From positions 7,984 through 71,983 of the forward strand of contig JAYNIR010000015.1 of assembly GCA_038109305.1 (NCBI GenBank): a stretch of 64,000 nt of DNA, given 5' to 3'. Made by a program: the position numbers and the translations under genes. The DNA comes from UBA1479 sp038109305. Its GTDB lineage: Bacteria; Pseudomonadota; Alphaproteobacteria; Rhodospirillales; Casp-alpha2. Positions 1 through 8,326 of this stretch are shown here, in pieces (the stretch's first letter is position 1; each line of letters begins with the position of its first letter). Under the pieces are notes generated by a model that saw only the letters and a program-made list of their open reading frames with translations, did not search any database and had not been told where the DNA came from.

Positions 1-429
1 TGCGACGCGGCGCACGTAGTGGCCGGTGACCAGCGCGTCGGCGCCCAGGTCGCGGGCCTGGCCCAGCATGTCCTGAAACTTCACCGTCTGATTACACCGC
101 ACGCACGGAATCGGCGTTTCGCCGCGCAGGTAAGTATCCGCGAAATCGTCCATCACCTGATCGCGAAATCGGCTTTCGTAATTCAGGACATAGTGAGGAA
201 TGCCCAATTGGTCGGCGACGCGGCGCGCATCCATGATGTCGACCCCAGCGCAGCAGGTTTTCTGCCCCGGTTGCGGGGCCCCCATGTCGTAAAGCTGCAT
301 GGTCATGCCGATGGTTTCGTACCCGGCCTCGGCCACCAGAGCCGCCGCGGTCGAACTATCGACGCCGCCCGACATAGCGACGACGACGCGGGCCTTTTCG
401 GCCGGTTTGGAAAGTCCAAGGTCAATCAT
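1..429 (-). CDS. mnmA: tRNA-specific 2-thiouridylase MnmA (partial)
   Basis: MnmA adenylates U34 of Lys, Glu and Gln tRNAs and inserts sulfur relayed from a cysteine desulfurase. The window holds only the first 143 codons; the C-terminal part lies beyond the left edge. The N-terminus shows the PP-loop ATP-binding motif (VVAMSGGVDSS, about residues 16-26), then GYETIGMTMQLYD, and the conserved catalytic CxxC-type region around PIPCVRCN (about residues 110-117). It is the last visible gene of a run of minus-strand iron-sulfur genes, which fits because the same IscS supplies its sulfur. The start is the ATG at 429, 50 nt past the end of a broken DUF599 gene. Identity is confident from the motifs. 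Confidence 0.93.
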   Translation of the reverse strand, partial: MIDLGLSKPAEKARVVVAMSGGVDSSTAAALVAEAGYETIGMTMQLYDMGAPQPGQKTCCAGVDIMDARRVADQLGIPHYVLNYESRFRDQVMDDFADTYLRGETPIPCVRCNQTVKFQDMLGQARDLGADALVTGHYVRRVA

Positions 430-478
430 GGCTGAAATATAAGGGGTCCGGTTGGGCGGGCAAAGGGGGCCGCTCGGG

Positions 479-1215
479 TCACCCTCTGCTGGCTTCGCCC
501 AGGTCGGCCAGCGTTCTTATGGTGACGGACCGGAAATCCCGTCGGGACAGCACGACAATCACCCAGGCGGTGGTGAAGAAAAGCGTCGCCAGGTGGATGA
601 ACCAAGGCAGCAGCGCCAAAGAGAAATAGGACGAGCGAAGCCCCCGGTTGAAGTTGTTGGTGGCGCTGCCTAGGATCGCCGCGGCGCGGGGCGGGAAGGC
701 CTTTTTTATGGCGTCGTTGCATTTGTCGGCTTTCGGCGCGGCGCCGATCATGATCGGCGTGTAGTTGAATTGCCGCAAACACTAGGCGAACTTGAAAAAC
801 GCGTAAACGAAGATGATCAGAAGGACGAAAATCTTCAGCTCCATGACCCAGCGCGCCGCCGGGTGCTGAAGGATATTTCGTAAACCAGCGAACGCAGATT
901 TTCGAACTGGCCTAACATGGCGACGACCTCGGCCAGAACCAGCAGGGCCGTTGAAATGAACAACCCGCCGGACCGCATGTAAGCCTGGACGATCTGCACG
1001 TCGGGCATGCGGTTGTCGCGCTCGAGAATGCGTTCCATCCATCGGTGGCGGTAATCGCCCATGACCTTTGCCATCGGCCGTTTACCCCAGGCGATCTTGT
1101 CGGCGATCATGGCGTAACCGAACATGCCGGCGGCAAGCGAGCAGAGCGCCAGCGCGTCCAGCCCGGGGATAAGATTGAAAATCATGCCGTCCCGGCCCAT
1201 CATGGCTCCGGACAT
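479..1215 (-). pseudogene. DUF599 membrane protein, broken by a frameshift and an in-frame TAG
   Basis: Three fragments together make one DUF599-family inner-membrane protein of about 245 residues. The first (1215 down to about 870) starts MSGAMMGRDGMIFNLIPGLD and runs to NLRSLVYEI. The second, in another frame, continues HPAARWVMELKIFVLLIIF and ends at a TAG (782-784). The third follows in that same frame from 781 as CLRQFNYTPIMIGAAPKAD. Moving from the first to the second frame needs a one-base deletion (or two-base insertion) near 860-880. Family members as I remember them read FAW-LRQFNY at the TAG, so a TGG to TAG change is likely. Function of DUF599 is unknown. It lies between iscX and mnmA. 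Confidence 0.85.
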
Positions 1216-1224
1216 TCCTTTTCG

Positions 1225-1425
1225 TCAGTCGCGCTCTTCAAGCCAAGCCATCTGAATGGCCTCGAGAATTTTTTCGTTGGATTTTTGCGGGTCGTCATCG
1301 AAATTGGGCAGTTCCTGCACCCATTTCCACAGGTCGGTGAACCGCAGGTTTACTACATCCGCGTCCGGGTGCGCGTCTTCCAGCTCAATGGCGATGTCAT
1401 GTACATTGGTCCAGCGAAGTCCCAT
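1225..1425 (-). CDS. iscX: Fe-S cluster assembly protein IscX
   Basis: Small acidic IscX (YfhJ) protein of 66 residues, the usual family length. IscX binds IscS and iron and tunes the rate of cluster assembly in the cytoplasm. The sequence shows the family pattern: MGLRWTNVHDIAIEL at the start, the DAHPDAD segment, LRFTDLWKWV in the middle, and NFDDDPQKSNEKILEAI with a C-terminal MAWLEE. It sits 21 nt after fdx, its normal neighbour in isc operons, and is read in the same direction. No anomaly was seen in it, unlike the broken DUF599 gene that follows. Confidence 0.95.
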   Translation of the reverse strand: MGLRWTNVHDIAIELEDAHPDADVVNLRFTDLWKWVQELPNFDDDPQKSNEKILEAIQMAWLEERD

Positions 1426-1446
1426 ATCGGTTTCCCTTTTGCCCGG

Positions 1447-1797
1447 TCAGACCTTGCGATCCACCATCATGTTGCGGGTCGCCTTCGGCAGGGTCACGCG
1501 AAGGCTGTTCAGGTCCTTGCACATGACGATCTGACAGCCGAGCCTCGAGGTGTGCGTCAGCCCAAAGGCTAGGTCGAGCATGTCTTCTTCGTCTTCCGTC
1601 GGTTCGTCCAGCATGTCGAAAAACTTGTCCTCGACGATCACGTGGCAGGTCGAACACGCGAGCGATCCTTCGCACGCCCCTTCCAGCTCGATGCCGTTGC
1701 GGTGCGCAACCTCGAGCACCGAAAGCCCTTCCGGCGCGTCGACTTCCTTGGCCGTCCCGTCGGGCAGAACGAAGGTCATTTTGTACATGTCGGTCAT
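1447..1797 (-). CDS. fdx: ISC-system 2Fe-2S ferredoxin
   Basis: Adrenodoxin-type [2Fe-2S] ferredoxin of 116 residues that donates electrons for cluster assembly on IscU. Cluster ligands are visible at Cys42, Cys48, Cys51 and Cys88 (CEGSLACSTCH, then RLGCQI), the same spacing as Escherichia coli Fdx within one residue. The acidic stretch EPTEDEEDMLDLA between the third and fourth ligands is the partner-binding helix of this subfamily. It starts at the ATG at 1797, 32 nt downstream of hscA and ahead of iscX. Confidence is high. Confidence 0.96.
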   Translation of the reverse strand: MTDMYKMTFVLPDGTAKEVDAPEGLSVLEVAHRNGIELEGACEGSLACSTCHVIVEDKFFDMLDEPTEDEEDMLDLAFGLTHTSRLGCQIVMCKDLNSLRVTLPKATRNMMVDRKV

Positions 1798-1829
1798 TCG
1801 TCGAATATTCCCTATAAGTCGTTGCCCGA

Positions 1830-3719
1830 TCAGTCACCGGTTCTGGCGGCGCGTTCAAGCGAATTTACGTCGGCGCCGCGGAGCGCCGCGCGTATGCCCC
1901 TGTCCATGCGCTTTTCGGCGAACGCGCGGGTGCCTTCCTCAAGCGCGTCTGCGGAGGCGGAAATAGCGTCGCGGTCTTCGCCGGCGACGGCCTTGTCCAG
2001 CGCGTCCAGCAGACCGTCGATATCCTTGCGTTCGCCGTCGTCGATCAAGTCGCCGTCGACGGCCAGCGCGGCGCGAACCGCATTGGCCAACCGTCCGGCC
2101 TCGACCCTGGCTTCGGCCAGAAGCCGCGCCGTCATGTCATCCTTGGCGTGCTTCATGGAGTCGTAAAGCATGGTTGACATTTCTTCTTCGGAAAGCCCGT
2201 AGGACGGCTTGACCTCGATGGACTGTTCCGTACCAGTGGTTTCCTCGCGCGCACTGACGGTCAAGAGACCATCCGCATCAACCGCATAGCTCACCCGGAT
2301 ACGCGCGGCACCCGCCGTCATCGGCGGGATGCCCCGGAGCGTAAACCGCGCAAGCGAACGGTTCTGCGTAACCATTTCCCGTTCGCCCTGGACAACGTGC
2401 ACCGCCATGGCCGACTGGCCGTCCTGATAGGTGGTGAATTCCTGGGCTTTCGCAACGGGGATCGGCGTGTTGCGGGGTATGATCTTTTCCGTCAGGCCGC
2501 CCATCGTTTCAATGCCGAGGCTGAGCGGCGTAACGTCGAGCAACAACGTGTTCGAGCCCACCGTGAGCGCTTCGGCCTGCAGCGCCGCGCCGACGGCGAC
2601 GACTTCGTCCGGGTCGATATCGGCCAAGGGTTCGCATTCAAAAATTTTGCCGATGCTTCGGCGCACCAGCGGCACACGGGTCGACCCGCCGACCAGGACG
2701 ACGCCCTGAATGTCTTTTGGGCCGACGTCCGCGTCTTCCATGACCGACTGGCAGATATCGAGCGTCCGGCGGACGAGCGACTCAATCAGCCCTTCGAAGG
2801 TCGCGCGGTCGATGTGATAGGCCTTCTTCACATCGCCCATTTGGAAGCCCCAGGTGCCTTCAAGGTCCGTCGAGAGCGCTTCCTTCACCTGGCGGGCCGC
2901 GGCGACGGCCTGTTTGACGTGGCCGGAGCCGAGGGCCGCGCCGTCCCAGTCCCTCAAAAAATGTTCGGCGATGGCATGGTCGAAATCGTCGCCGCCCAAG
3001 GCCGCGTCGCCGCCCGTAGCCAGCACCTGAAACACGCCCTTTTCGAGCCGCAGAACGGAAATGTCGAAAGTGCCGCCGCCCAGGTCGTAAACCGCATAAA
3101 CACCCTCGGCCTGTTTATCCAATCCGTAGGCCAGCGCCGCCGCCGTCGGCTCGTTGACCAGGCGCAGAACTTCCAGCCCCGCGAGCCGGGCGGCGTCCTT
3201 GGTAGCCGTGCGTGCGGCGTCGTCGAAATAGGCCGGCACGGTGATAACCGCGCGGGTGACGCCGCGGTCGAGGGTTTCTTCCGCCCGTTTTTTCAACGCG
3301 GTCAGAATATGGCTTGAAATTTCCACGGGTGTCAGCGTCCGCCCGGCAACGCGGATGCGAACCATGCCGCCGGCATCGAAGGCGGGTTCGACATCAAAGG
3401 GCAACTGCCCGGCGACTTGTTTGACGTCTTCAATCCCGCGGCCCATCAGCCGCTTGATGGAACTGACGACGCTGTCGGGTTTCATCGCAATCAGCCGCTT
3501 GGCGAGGCCGCCGACGACGGGCGAGCCGTCCGGCGCATAGGCGACGACGGACGGCACCAGCGCCTCGCCCTCTTCATCGCGCAACACTTTGGGTTTGCCG
3601 TCGGTTGATACGGCGACGACGGAATTGGTCGTGCCCAGATCGATGCCCACGGCGAGGTTCCGGTCACCCTCGTGAGGCGCCGGCGTTTCGCCGGGCTCGT
3701 GTATCTGCAACAACGCCAT
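1830..3719 (-). CDS. hscA: Fe-S chaperone HscA (Hsp70 family)
   Basis: Specialised Hsp70 that, with co-chaperone HscB, releases the cluster from IscU by binding its LPPVK motif. It is 629 residues. Nucleotide-binding signatures are visible: GIDLGTTNSVVAV near the N-terminus, YDLGGGTFDISVL and VLVGGSTRVPLVR. A substrate-binding domain (TPLSLGIETMGG) and a helical lid follow. The open frame extends 18 codons further upstream, but the ATG at 3719 gives MALLQIHEPGE, which matches the E. coli HscA N-terminus and begins 4 nt after hscB ends, implying translational coupling. Confidence 0.96.
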   Translation of the reverse strand: MALLQIHEPGETPAPHEGDRNLAVGIDLGTTNSVVAVSTDGKPKVLRDEEGEALVPSVVAYAPDGSPVVGGLAKRLIAMKPDSVVSSIKRLMGRGIEDVKQVAGQLPFDVEPAFDAGGMVRIRVAGRTLTPVEISSHILTALKKRAEETLDRGVTRAVITVPAYFDDAARTATKDAARLAGLEVLRLVNEPTAAALAYGLDKQAEGVYAVYDLGGGTFDISVLRLEKGVFQVLATGGDAALGGDDFDHAIAEHFLRDWDGAALGSGHVKQAVAAARQVKEALSTDLEGTWGFQMGDVKKAYHIDRATFEGLIESLVRRTLDICQSVMEDADVGPKDIQGVVLVGGSTRVPLVRRSIGKIFECEPLADIDPDEVVAVGAALQAEALTVGSNTLLLDVTPLSLGIETMGGLTEKIIPRNTPIPVAKAQEFTTYQDGQSAMAVHVVQGEREMVTQNRSLARFTLRGIPPMTAGAARIRVSYAVDADGLLTVSAREETTGTEQSIEVKPSYGLSEEEMSTMLYDSMKHAKDDMTARLLAEARVEAGRLANAVRAALAVDGDLIDDGERKDIDGLLDALDKAVAGEDRDAISASADALEEGTRAFAEKRMDRGIRAALRGADVNSLERAARTGD

Positions 3720-3723
3720 AGAC

Positions 3724-4374
3724 CTAAGACCCCGACTGCAGTTCCGCCCGGCGGTACCGGGTTTCATCGGCAAGCTTCCGCAAGTATTTGAGCCGCGTGA
3801 TTAGCGTGCCGACGGCATCCATGTCGCGGTTTTCGAAGGCCGTCGCCAGTTCGGCCTCGCAATCGCCGATTTCGTCGTGCGCGCGTTTGGTAATGACGAT
3901 GACGTCGTCGGGCGTTTCGGCCTCGGCCAGGGCTTCGCGCATTTCCATGGCTTCCATCAGGATCACCGGATCGGTCAGTGCATTGCAACCTTCCTTCAAC
4001 ACGTTGATACCCGAAAGGCCCGCCAGATAGACCGCGCGTTTCAGCGGATCCTTCAATGTTTCATAGGCGTCATTGAGGCTTGTCGCCTGTTGCTGGCTGA
4101 GCGCCTTTTCTTTTGATGTCTTGGTTGCGAAGCGGTCCGGATGCAGCGACCGCTGCGCCTTGAAGTACGCTGCCTCCAGCACCTTCAGTTCAACGCCGAA
4201 GCCGCGGGCGAGGCCGAGCCGTTCATAATGATCCGCCTGGCCCAGCGGCTGCACGGCATGACAGCTCGGGCAGAGGGCATCCGCGGCCCCCAACGGCCCG
4301 TGGCAGGACCAACACGGCCGGATCGACGCGTCTTTGCCGATCCTGCCTTCGGTTTTGGCGGATGCGTGGTCCAA
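3724..4374 (-). CDS. hscB: Fe-S co-chaperone HscB with N-terminal zinc finger
   Basis: J-domain co-chaperone that delivers IscU to HscA. The J domain carries HPD at residues 78-80 (SLHPDRF), followed by the C-terminal helical IscU-binding bundle (NDAYETLKDPLKRAVYL). Before the J domain there are two Cys pairs, CWSC (21-24) and CPSC (35-38), a treble-clef-like metal site known from eukaryotic HSC20 and some bacterial HscB. The frame is open to a TTG at 4458, but no ATG lies in the N-terminal part. I chose the TTG at 4374 because AAAGG sits 8 nt ahead of it, giving 216 residues; a GTG at 4401 is also possible. The function is secure, the start is not. Confidence 0.88.
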   Translation of the reverse strand: MDHASAKTEGRIGKDASIRPCWSCHGPLGAADALCPSCHAVQPLGQADHYERLGLARGFGVELKVLEAAYFKAQRSLHPDRFATKTSKEKALSQQQATSLNDAYETLKDPLKRAVYLAGLSGINVLKEGCNALTDPVILMEAMEMREALAEAETPDDVIVITKRAHDEIGDCEAELATAFENRDMDAVGTLITRLKYLRKLADETRYRRAELQSGS

Positions 4375-4478
4375 GAATCTGCCCTTTCCAAGATGAAGCA
4401 CCGGGCCTGGGACTTTCCCGGTGCGAGGAACAGCCGGGCGTGTAAGCCGGATTACCAACGATGTGCCGCGCGCGGCCG

Positions 4479-4820
4479 TTAAACGTGAAACGACTCGCCG
4501 CAGCCGCAGCGCCCCTTTTCGTTCGGGTTCTGGAACACAAAGCCGCTTTCAAGCTTGTCGACGACGTAATCCATTTCCGTCCCGATGATGAACATGGTCG
4601 CCTTCGGATCGATGAAGATGGTCACGCCCTTATCTTCGATGACCTCATCGAACTCGTTCTTTTCATCGGCGAACTCCAGCGTATAGGACATGCCGGAGCA
4701 TCCTTTGGTGCGGATGCCCACGCGAACCCCCGCCGACGGCTTACCGCGGCTCGCCAAAATCGATTTGACGTGCTCGGCGGCGGCATAGGTGATGCTCATT
4801 ATCTGTGGCCGTTCCATCAT
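4479..4820 (-). CDS. iscA: Iron-sulfur carrier IscA
   Basis: A-type carrier that accepts clusters or iron and passes them to target proteins. The HesB/IscA fold is clear, with three cluster-binding cysteines: TKGCSGMSY, and the C-terminal pair in GRCGCGESFHV. If translation starts at the internal MSITYAAAEHV, the cysteines fall at 34, 98 and 100, matching E. coli IscA within one residue. A GGAG 4 and 7 nt ahead of the tandem ATGs at 4820 and 4817 suggests instead a slightly longer N-terminus of 6-7 residues. It lies between iscU and hscB. Confidence 0.95.
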   Translation of the reverse strand: MMERPQIMSITYAAAEHVKSILASRGKPSAGVRVGIRTKGCSGMSYTLEFADEKNEFDEVIEDKGVTIFIDPKATMFIIGTEMDYVVDKLESGFVFQNPNEKGRCGCGESFHV

Positions 4821-4869
4821 GCTTCTCCGGTCATGGTCGCCTGCCCGTGTTCGTCGTCGGGTGCTGTGG

Positions 4870-5253
4870 TCAGCTGCCCTTCTTCTGTTTGTAGTCGGCG
4901 ATCGCCGCCTTGATAGCGTCTTCGGCCAGCACCGAACAGTGAATTTTCACGGGCGGGAGGGCCAGTTCTTCGGCGATCTGAGTGTTCTTGATGGACCCCG
5001 CTTCGTCGACGGTCTTGCCCTTGACCCATTCGGTCACCAACGAGGACGACGCGATGGCCGACCCGCAGCCGAAGGTCTTGAACTTGGCGTCTTCGATGAT
5101 GCCGTCATCGGAAACCTTGATCTGTAGTTTCATGACGTCGCCGCACGCGGGCGCGCCGACCAGTCCGGTGCCGACGTTACCGTCGTTTTTATCGAGTGCG
5201 CCGACATTTCGGGGCTTTTCATAATGATCGATTAGTTTGTCGCTATAAGCCAT
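4870..5253 (-). CDS. iscU: Fe-S scaffold protein IscU
   Basis: Scaffold on which [2Fe-2S] clusters are built from IscS sulfur. All functional residues are visible in 127 residues: Cys37 (GAPACGDVM), Cys63 (FGCGSAIASSS), Cys106 (KIHCSVLAED), the stabilising Asp39, and the HscA-binding LPPVK at 99-103. The start ATG has AGGAG 6 nt upstream. It follows iscS by 46 nt and precedes iscA by 49 nt. Length and motifs are canonical. Confidence 0.97.
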   Translation of the reverse strand: MAYSDKLIDHYEKPRNVGALDKNDGNVGTGLVGAPACGDVMKLQIKVSDDGIIEDAKFKTFGCGSAIASSSLVTEWVKGKTVDEAGSIKNTQIAEELALPPVKIHCSVLAEDAIKAAIADYKQKKGS

Positions 5254-5299
5254 TTTCTTCTCCTGTTCCCAAAGTGTGGTTGTTTTCGTTCGGTTTCAA

Positions 5300-6562
5300 T
5301 CAGTGTTCCGCCCATTCGATGGATGAAATGTCGATGCCTTCCTGGTGCATTTCCCAAAGCGGGCTCATTTCGCGCAGCCGCTCGACCTCGCGGACGATTG
5401 CGTCGACCGCGTGGTACACGTCTTCCTCCGTCGTGAACCGGCCGAACCCGATGCGAAGCGACGTGTGCGCCAGTTCTACGTCGAGACCCAGCGCGCGAAG
5501 CACATAGCTGGGCTCCAGCGACGCCGAGGTACAAGCCGAACCGGACGACACCGCCAAGTCCTTGATTCCCATCATCAGGCCCTCGCCTTCGACGAAAGCG
5601 AACGAGATGTTAAGGTTGCCCGGGATGCGCTGGTCCATGTCGCCGTTCAGATACACTTCCGGCAGACGGCCGACGATGCCCTGATACATACGGTCACGCA
5701 GTTGCCGCAGGCGTTCGTTTTCAGCACCCATTTCCCTCTCGGCAATGGCACAAGCTTCGCCCAGGCCGACGCAGAGCGGCGTCGGCAAGGTGCCGGAGCG
5801 CATGCCCCGTTCCTGCCCGCCGCCGTTGATCATCGGCACCAGCCGCACGCGCGGGCGGCGGCGGACATACAGCGCGCCGATGCCCATGGGGCCGTAAATC
5901 TTGTGGCCGGAAATACTCATCAGATCGATGTTCATGTCTTCCACGTCCAGCGGGATCTTGCCCACCGCCTGGGCGCAGTCGGTGTGGAAGAACGTCTTGT
6001 TCTCCCGGCACATGGCGCCGATTTCCTTCAACGGCTGAATGACGCCGATTTCGTTGTTCACGCCCATGACGGAAACCAGCACCGTCTTGTCGGTCATGGT
6101 CTTGCGCAGCAGCTCCAGGTCAATCAACCCGTTCTTCTGCACCGGCAGGTAGGTGACTTCGAAGCCTTCCTGTTCCAGATGGCGGCAGGTATCGAGCACG
6201 CATTTATGTTCCGTCACCACGGTGATGATGTGGTCGCGCTTGTCTTTAAAAAATTGCGCGACGCCCTTGATCGCCAGGTTGTTGGATTCCGTGGCGCCCG
6301 AGGTATAGATGATTTCCTTGGCGTTGGCGCCGATCAGGTGGGCGATCTGTTCGCGCGCAATCTCGACTGCGTCTTCCGCTTCCCAGCCGAAGAAATGGTT
6401 GCGCGAATGCGGGTTGCCGAACTGTTCGGAAAAATACGGCAGCATCTTTTCCGTCACGCGCGGGTCGGTCGGCGTCGTCGCCTGATAATCCAGATAGATC
6501 GGCGTCTTCCGGTTCTTGATGGTCGCCGGCAGGGCGTCTTTCTTTTCAATCGCGGTGCTCAT
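5300..6562 (-). CDS. iscS: Cysteine desulfurase IscS
   Basis: PLP enzyme converting cysteine to alanine and a persulfide for cluster assembly and tRNA thiolation. In the 420-residue protein, the PLP lysine is Lys221 (SGHKIYGP) and the active-site cysteine is Cys344 in the flexible loop SSGSACTSASLEPS. The insertion-bearing loop with SACTSAS is the class I IscS type. The C-terminal ISSIEWAEH resembles the IscU-docking tail of E. coli IscS. The start is the ATG at 6562; the frame reaches a TTG 10 codons upstream but GGAAGGAAAG lies just before this ATG. A second desulfurase gene is directly upstream. Confidence 0.96.
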   Translation of the reverse strand: MSTAIEKKDALPATIKNRKTPIYLDYQATTPTDPRVTEKMLPYFSEQFGNPHSRNHFFGWEAEDAVEIAREQIAHLIGANAKEIIYTSGATESNNLAIKGVAQFFKDKRDHIITVVTEHKCVLDTCRHLEQEGFEVTYLPVQKNGLIDLELLRKTMTDKTVLVSVMGVNNEIGVIQPLKEIGAMCRENKTFFHTDCAQAVGKIPLDVEDMNIDLMSISGHKIYGPMGIGALYVRRRPRVRLVPMINGGGQERGMRSGTLPTPLCVGLGEACAIAEREMGAENERLRQLRDRMYQGIVGRLPEVYLNGDMDQRIPGNLNISFAFVEGEGLMMGIKDLAVSSGSACTSASLEPSYVLRALGLDVELAHTSLRIGFGRFTTEEDVYHAVDAIVREVERLREMSPLWEMHQEGIDISSIEWAEH

Positions 6563-6620
6563 GGCTTTAAGAAACTTTCCTTCCAGGTGCAACTTAATGC
6601 GTTAATGAGTTCAAATTTCG

Positions 6621-7739
6621 TCAGGCCGCCATGCTGCCCGCGCCCAACCGGGCGTAAAGGGCCGTCCAGGCGGCGGTGAATTGGTCAATCTCGTTGGCGG
6701 TCGTGGTCCATCCCAGGCTGATCCGAAGCGCCGAATTCAATTGATCGGTGTCGGCGCCCATGGCCTTCAACACATGGCTCGACTCGACCTTGCCGGACGA
6801 ACACGCCGACCCGGCGGAAACCGCGAAGCCTTCGAGATCGAAGGACATCACCTGCGTTTTGGCGCTGATGCCCGGCATGGTGATGCAGGACGTGTTGGCA
6901 AGACGCGCCACGTCCCGGGCGAACACCCGCGCCTCCGGGGCGCTTTTAAGATTGTGTGCTTCCATGCGGTCGCGGAGCAACGCCAGTTCCTGAAACACCT
7001 CGATCCCCGCGAGCGCCCTTTCGGCGGCAACGCCGAAGCCCGCAATGCCCGGCACATTTTCCGTGCCGGCGCGGCGCGACCGTTCCTGGCCGCCGCCCCA
7101 GTGGGTGGCGGAAATTTTAAATCCCGGCCGGATTACCAGCGCGCCGATACCCTGCGGACCGCCGATCTTATGGGCGGACAGGCTCAGCATGTCGACGCCC
7201 AAGGCCTTCATATCGACCGCCATCTTGCCCGCCGCCTGCACGGCATCGCAGTGGACGGCAGCACCATGGCGCTTGGCAACCTCGGCAATTTCAGCAACCG
7301 GCTGGATGGCGCCGGTTTCATTATTGGCGAGCATGACGGACACCAGCGCCCGACCATCGTTCAAATCCTTCAAGGCGGCGTCGACGGCCGCCGGATCGAC
7401 GACGCCGTCCGCCTGAACCGCGATACGCGACGCATCCGGTCGTGCGTCCAGCACCGAGGCGTGCTCTATGTCGGAAACAAAAACCGCGGCGTCAACCGTT
7501 GCATTGGCAAGCGCCAGATTGTTGGCTTCGGTCCCGCCGGAGGTGAAAATTACGTCGTCCGCCCGCGCACCCGCCAGCGCCGCGACCTGTTCCCGCGCGT
7601 CTTCGACGATCTTCCGCGCCCGGCGCCCAGCGCCGTGGACCGACGACGGATTGCCGGCATGCGCTAGCGCATCTCGGACGGCATCCGCCGCTTCGGGTCT
7701 GACCGGTGTGGTCGCGTTATGGTCCAGATAGATCGTCAT
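6621..7739 (-). CDS. Second cysteine desulfurase, NifS/IscS-like
   Basis: Class V aminotransferase of 372 residues, shorter than the adjacent IscS. The PLP lysine is Lys191 (SLSAHKIGGPQGIGAL) and the catalytic cysteine is Cys313 in SAGSACSSGKVESSHVL. The shorter N-terminus and the missing IscU-docking tail separate it from iscS, so it is more like the NifS-like paralog found next to iscR in several Rhodospirillales, where the role is not well established. It could supply sulfur to another acceptor such as MnmA or SufE-like proteins; this is inference. It lies 31 nt after iscR and 58 nt before iscS. Confidence 0.9.
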   Translation of the reverse strand: MTIYLDHNATTPVRPEAADAVRDALAHAGNPSSVHGAGRRARKIVEDAREQVAALAGARADDVIFTSGGTEANNLALANATVDAAVFVSDIEHASVLDARPDASRIAVQADGVVDPAAVDAALKDLNDGRALVSVMLANNETGAIQPVAEIAEVAKRHGAAVHCDAVQAAGKMAVDMKALGVDMLSLSAHKIGGPQGIGALVIRPGFKISATHWGGGQERSRRAGTENVPGIAGFGVAAERALAGIEVFQELALLRDRMEAHNLKSAPEARVFARDVARLANTSCITMPGISAKTQVMSFDLEGFAVSAGSACSSGKVESSHVLKAMGADTDQLNSALRISLGWTTTANEIDQFTAAWTALYARLGAGSMAA

Positions 7740-7770
7740 TTAAGTCGTCGCGGTCCTTACCTTGAAATCA

Positions 7771-8256
7771 TTATTCCGCCGGAACCTGAATGCCGCGGTC
7801 CTGAATATCCCGGTCTTGCCGGTAAAGCCGCCCGGCGGTGCCGAGAACGCGCTTTTCGACCACGTCCTTCAGCGAGACGGAGCTCAGGTACATGTAAATC
7901 TGATTGCCCAGTTCCTCCCAAAGGTCATGGGTCAGACAGCGCGCCTTATCGGCCTGGCAGCCCTGGGGCGACCCCGGGGTGCAGCGGGTCGTTTGGATCG
8001 GTTCGTCCACCGCCATGATGATGTCGGCGACCCGCGTGTCGCCGGGGCCGTAAGCCAGGCGATATCCGCCGCCCGGTCCGCGCACGCTGTTGACCAGCCC
8101 GGCCTTGCGCAGTTTGCCGAACAACTGCTCCAGATAGGACAGGGAAATGTCCTGACGGTCGGCGACGTCGGCCAGCGCCACGGGTTTTTCATTCGCGTTG
8201 GCCGCCAAGTCGACCATGGCCATCACGGCATATCGGCCTTTGGTGCTCAGTTTCAC
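7771..8256 (-). CDS. iscR: Rrf2-family Fe-S regulator IscR
   Basis: Winged-helix repressor that binds a [2Fe-2S] cluster and controls isc transcription. The DNA-binding part reads KLSTKGRYAVMAMVDLA with the recognition helix SLSYLEQLFGKLRKAGLV and RGPGGGYRL wing. The cluster ligands are three cysteines spaced C-x7-C-x6-C plus His in CLTHDLW; the first gap is longer than the C-x5-C of E. coli. The upstream ATG at 8277 overlaps the ribosome site; the GTG at 8256 is preferred because AAGGAG lies 8 nt before it and the protein then starts like E. coli IscR. It probably acts on the operator before cysE. Confidence 0.94.
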   Translation of the reverse strand: MKLSTKGRYAVMAMVDLAANANEKPVALADVADRQDISLSYLEQLFGKLRKAGLVNSVRGPGGGYRLAYGPGDTRVADIIMAVDEPIQTTRCTPGSPQGCQADKARCLTHDLWEELGNQIYMYLSSVSLKDVVEKRVLGTAGRLYRQDRDIQDRGIQVPAE

Positions 8257-8326
8257 TTTCTCATCTCCTTTCGGCACTGCTCAGCGATATGAACCGGGCC
8301 GCTTCTCCCACAACTTTAAAGTCGGC

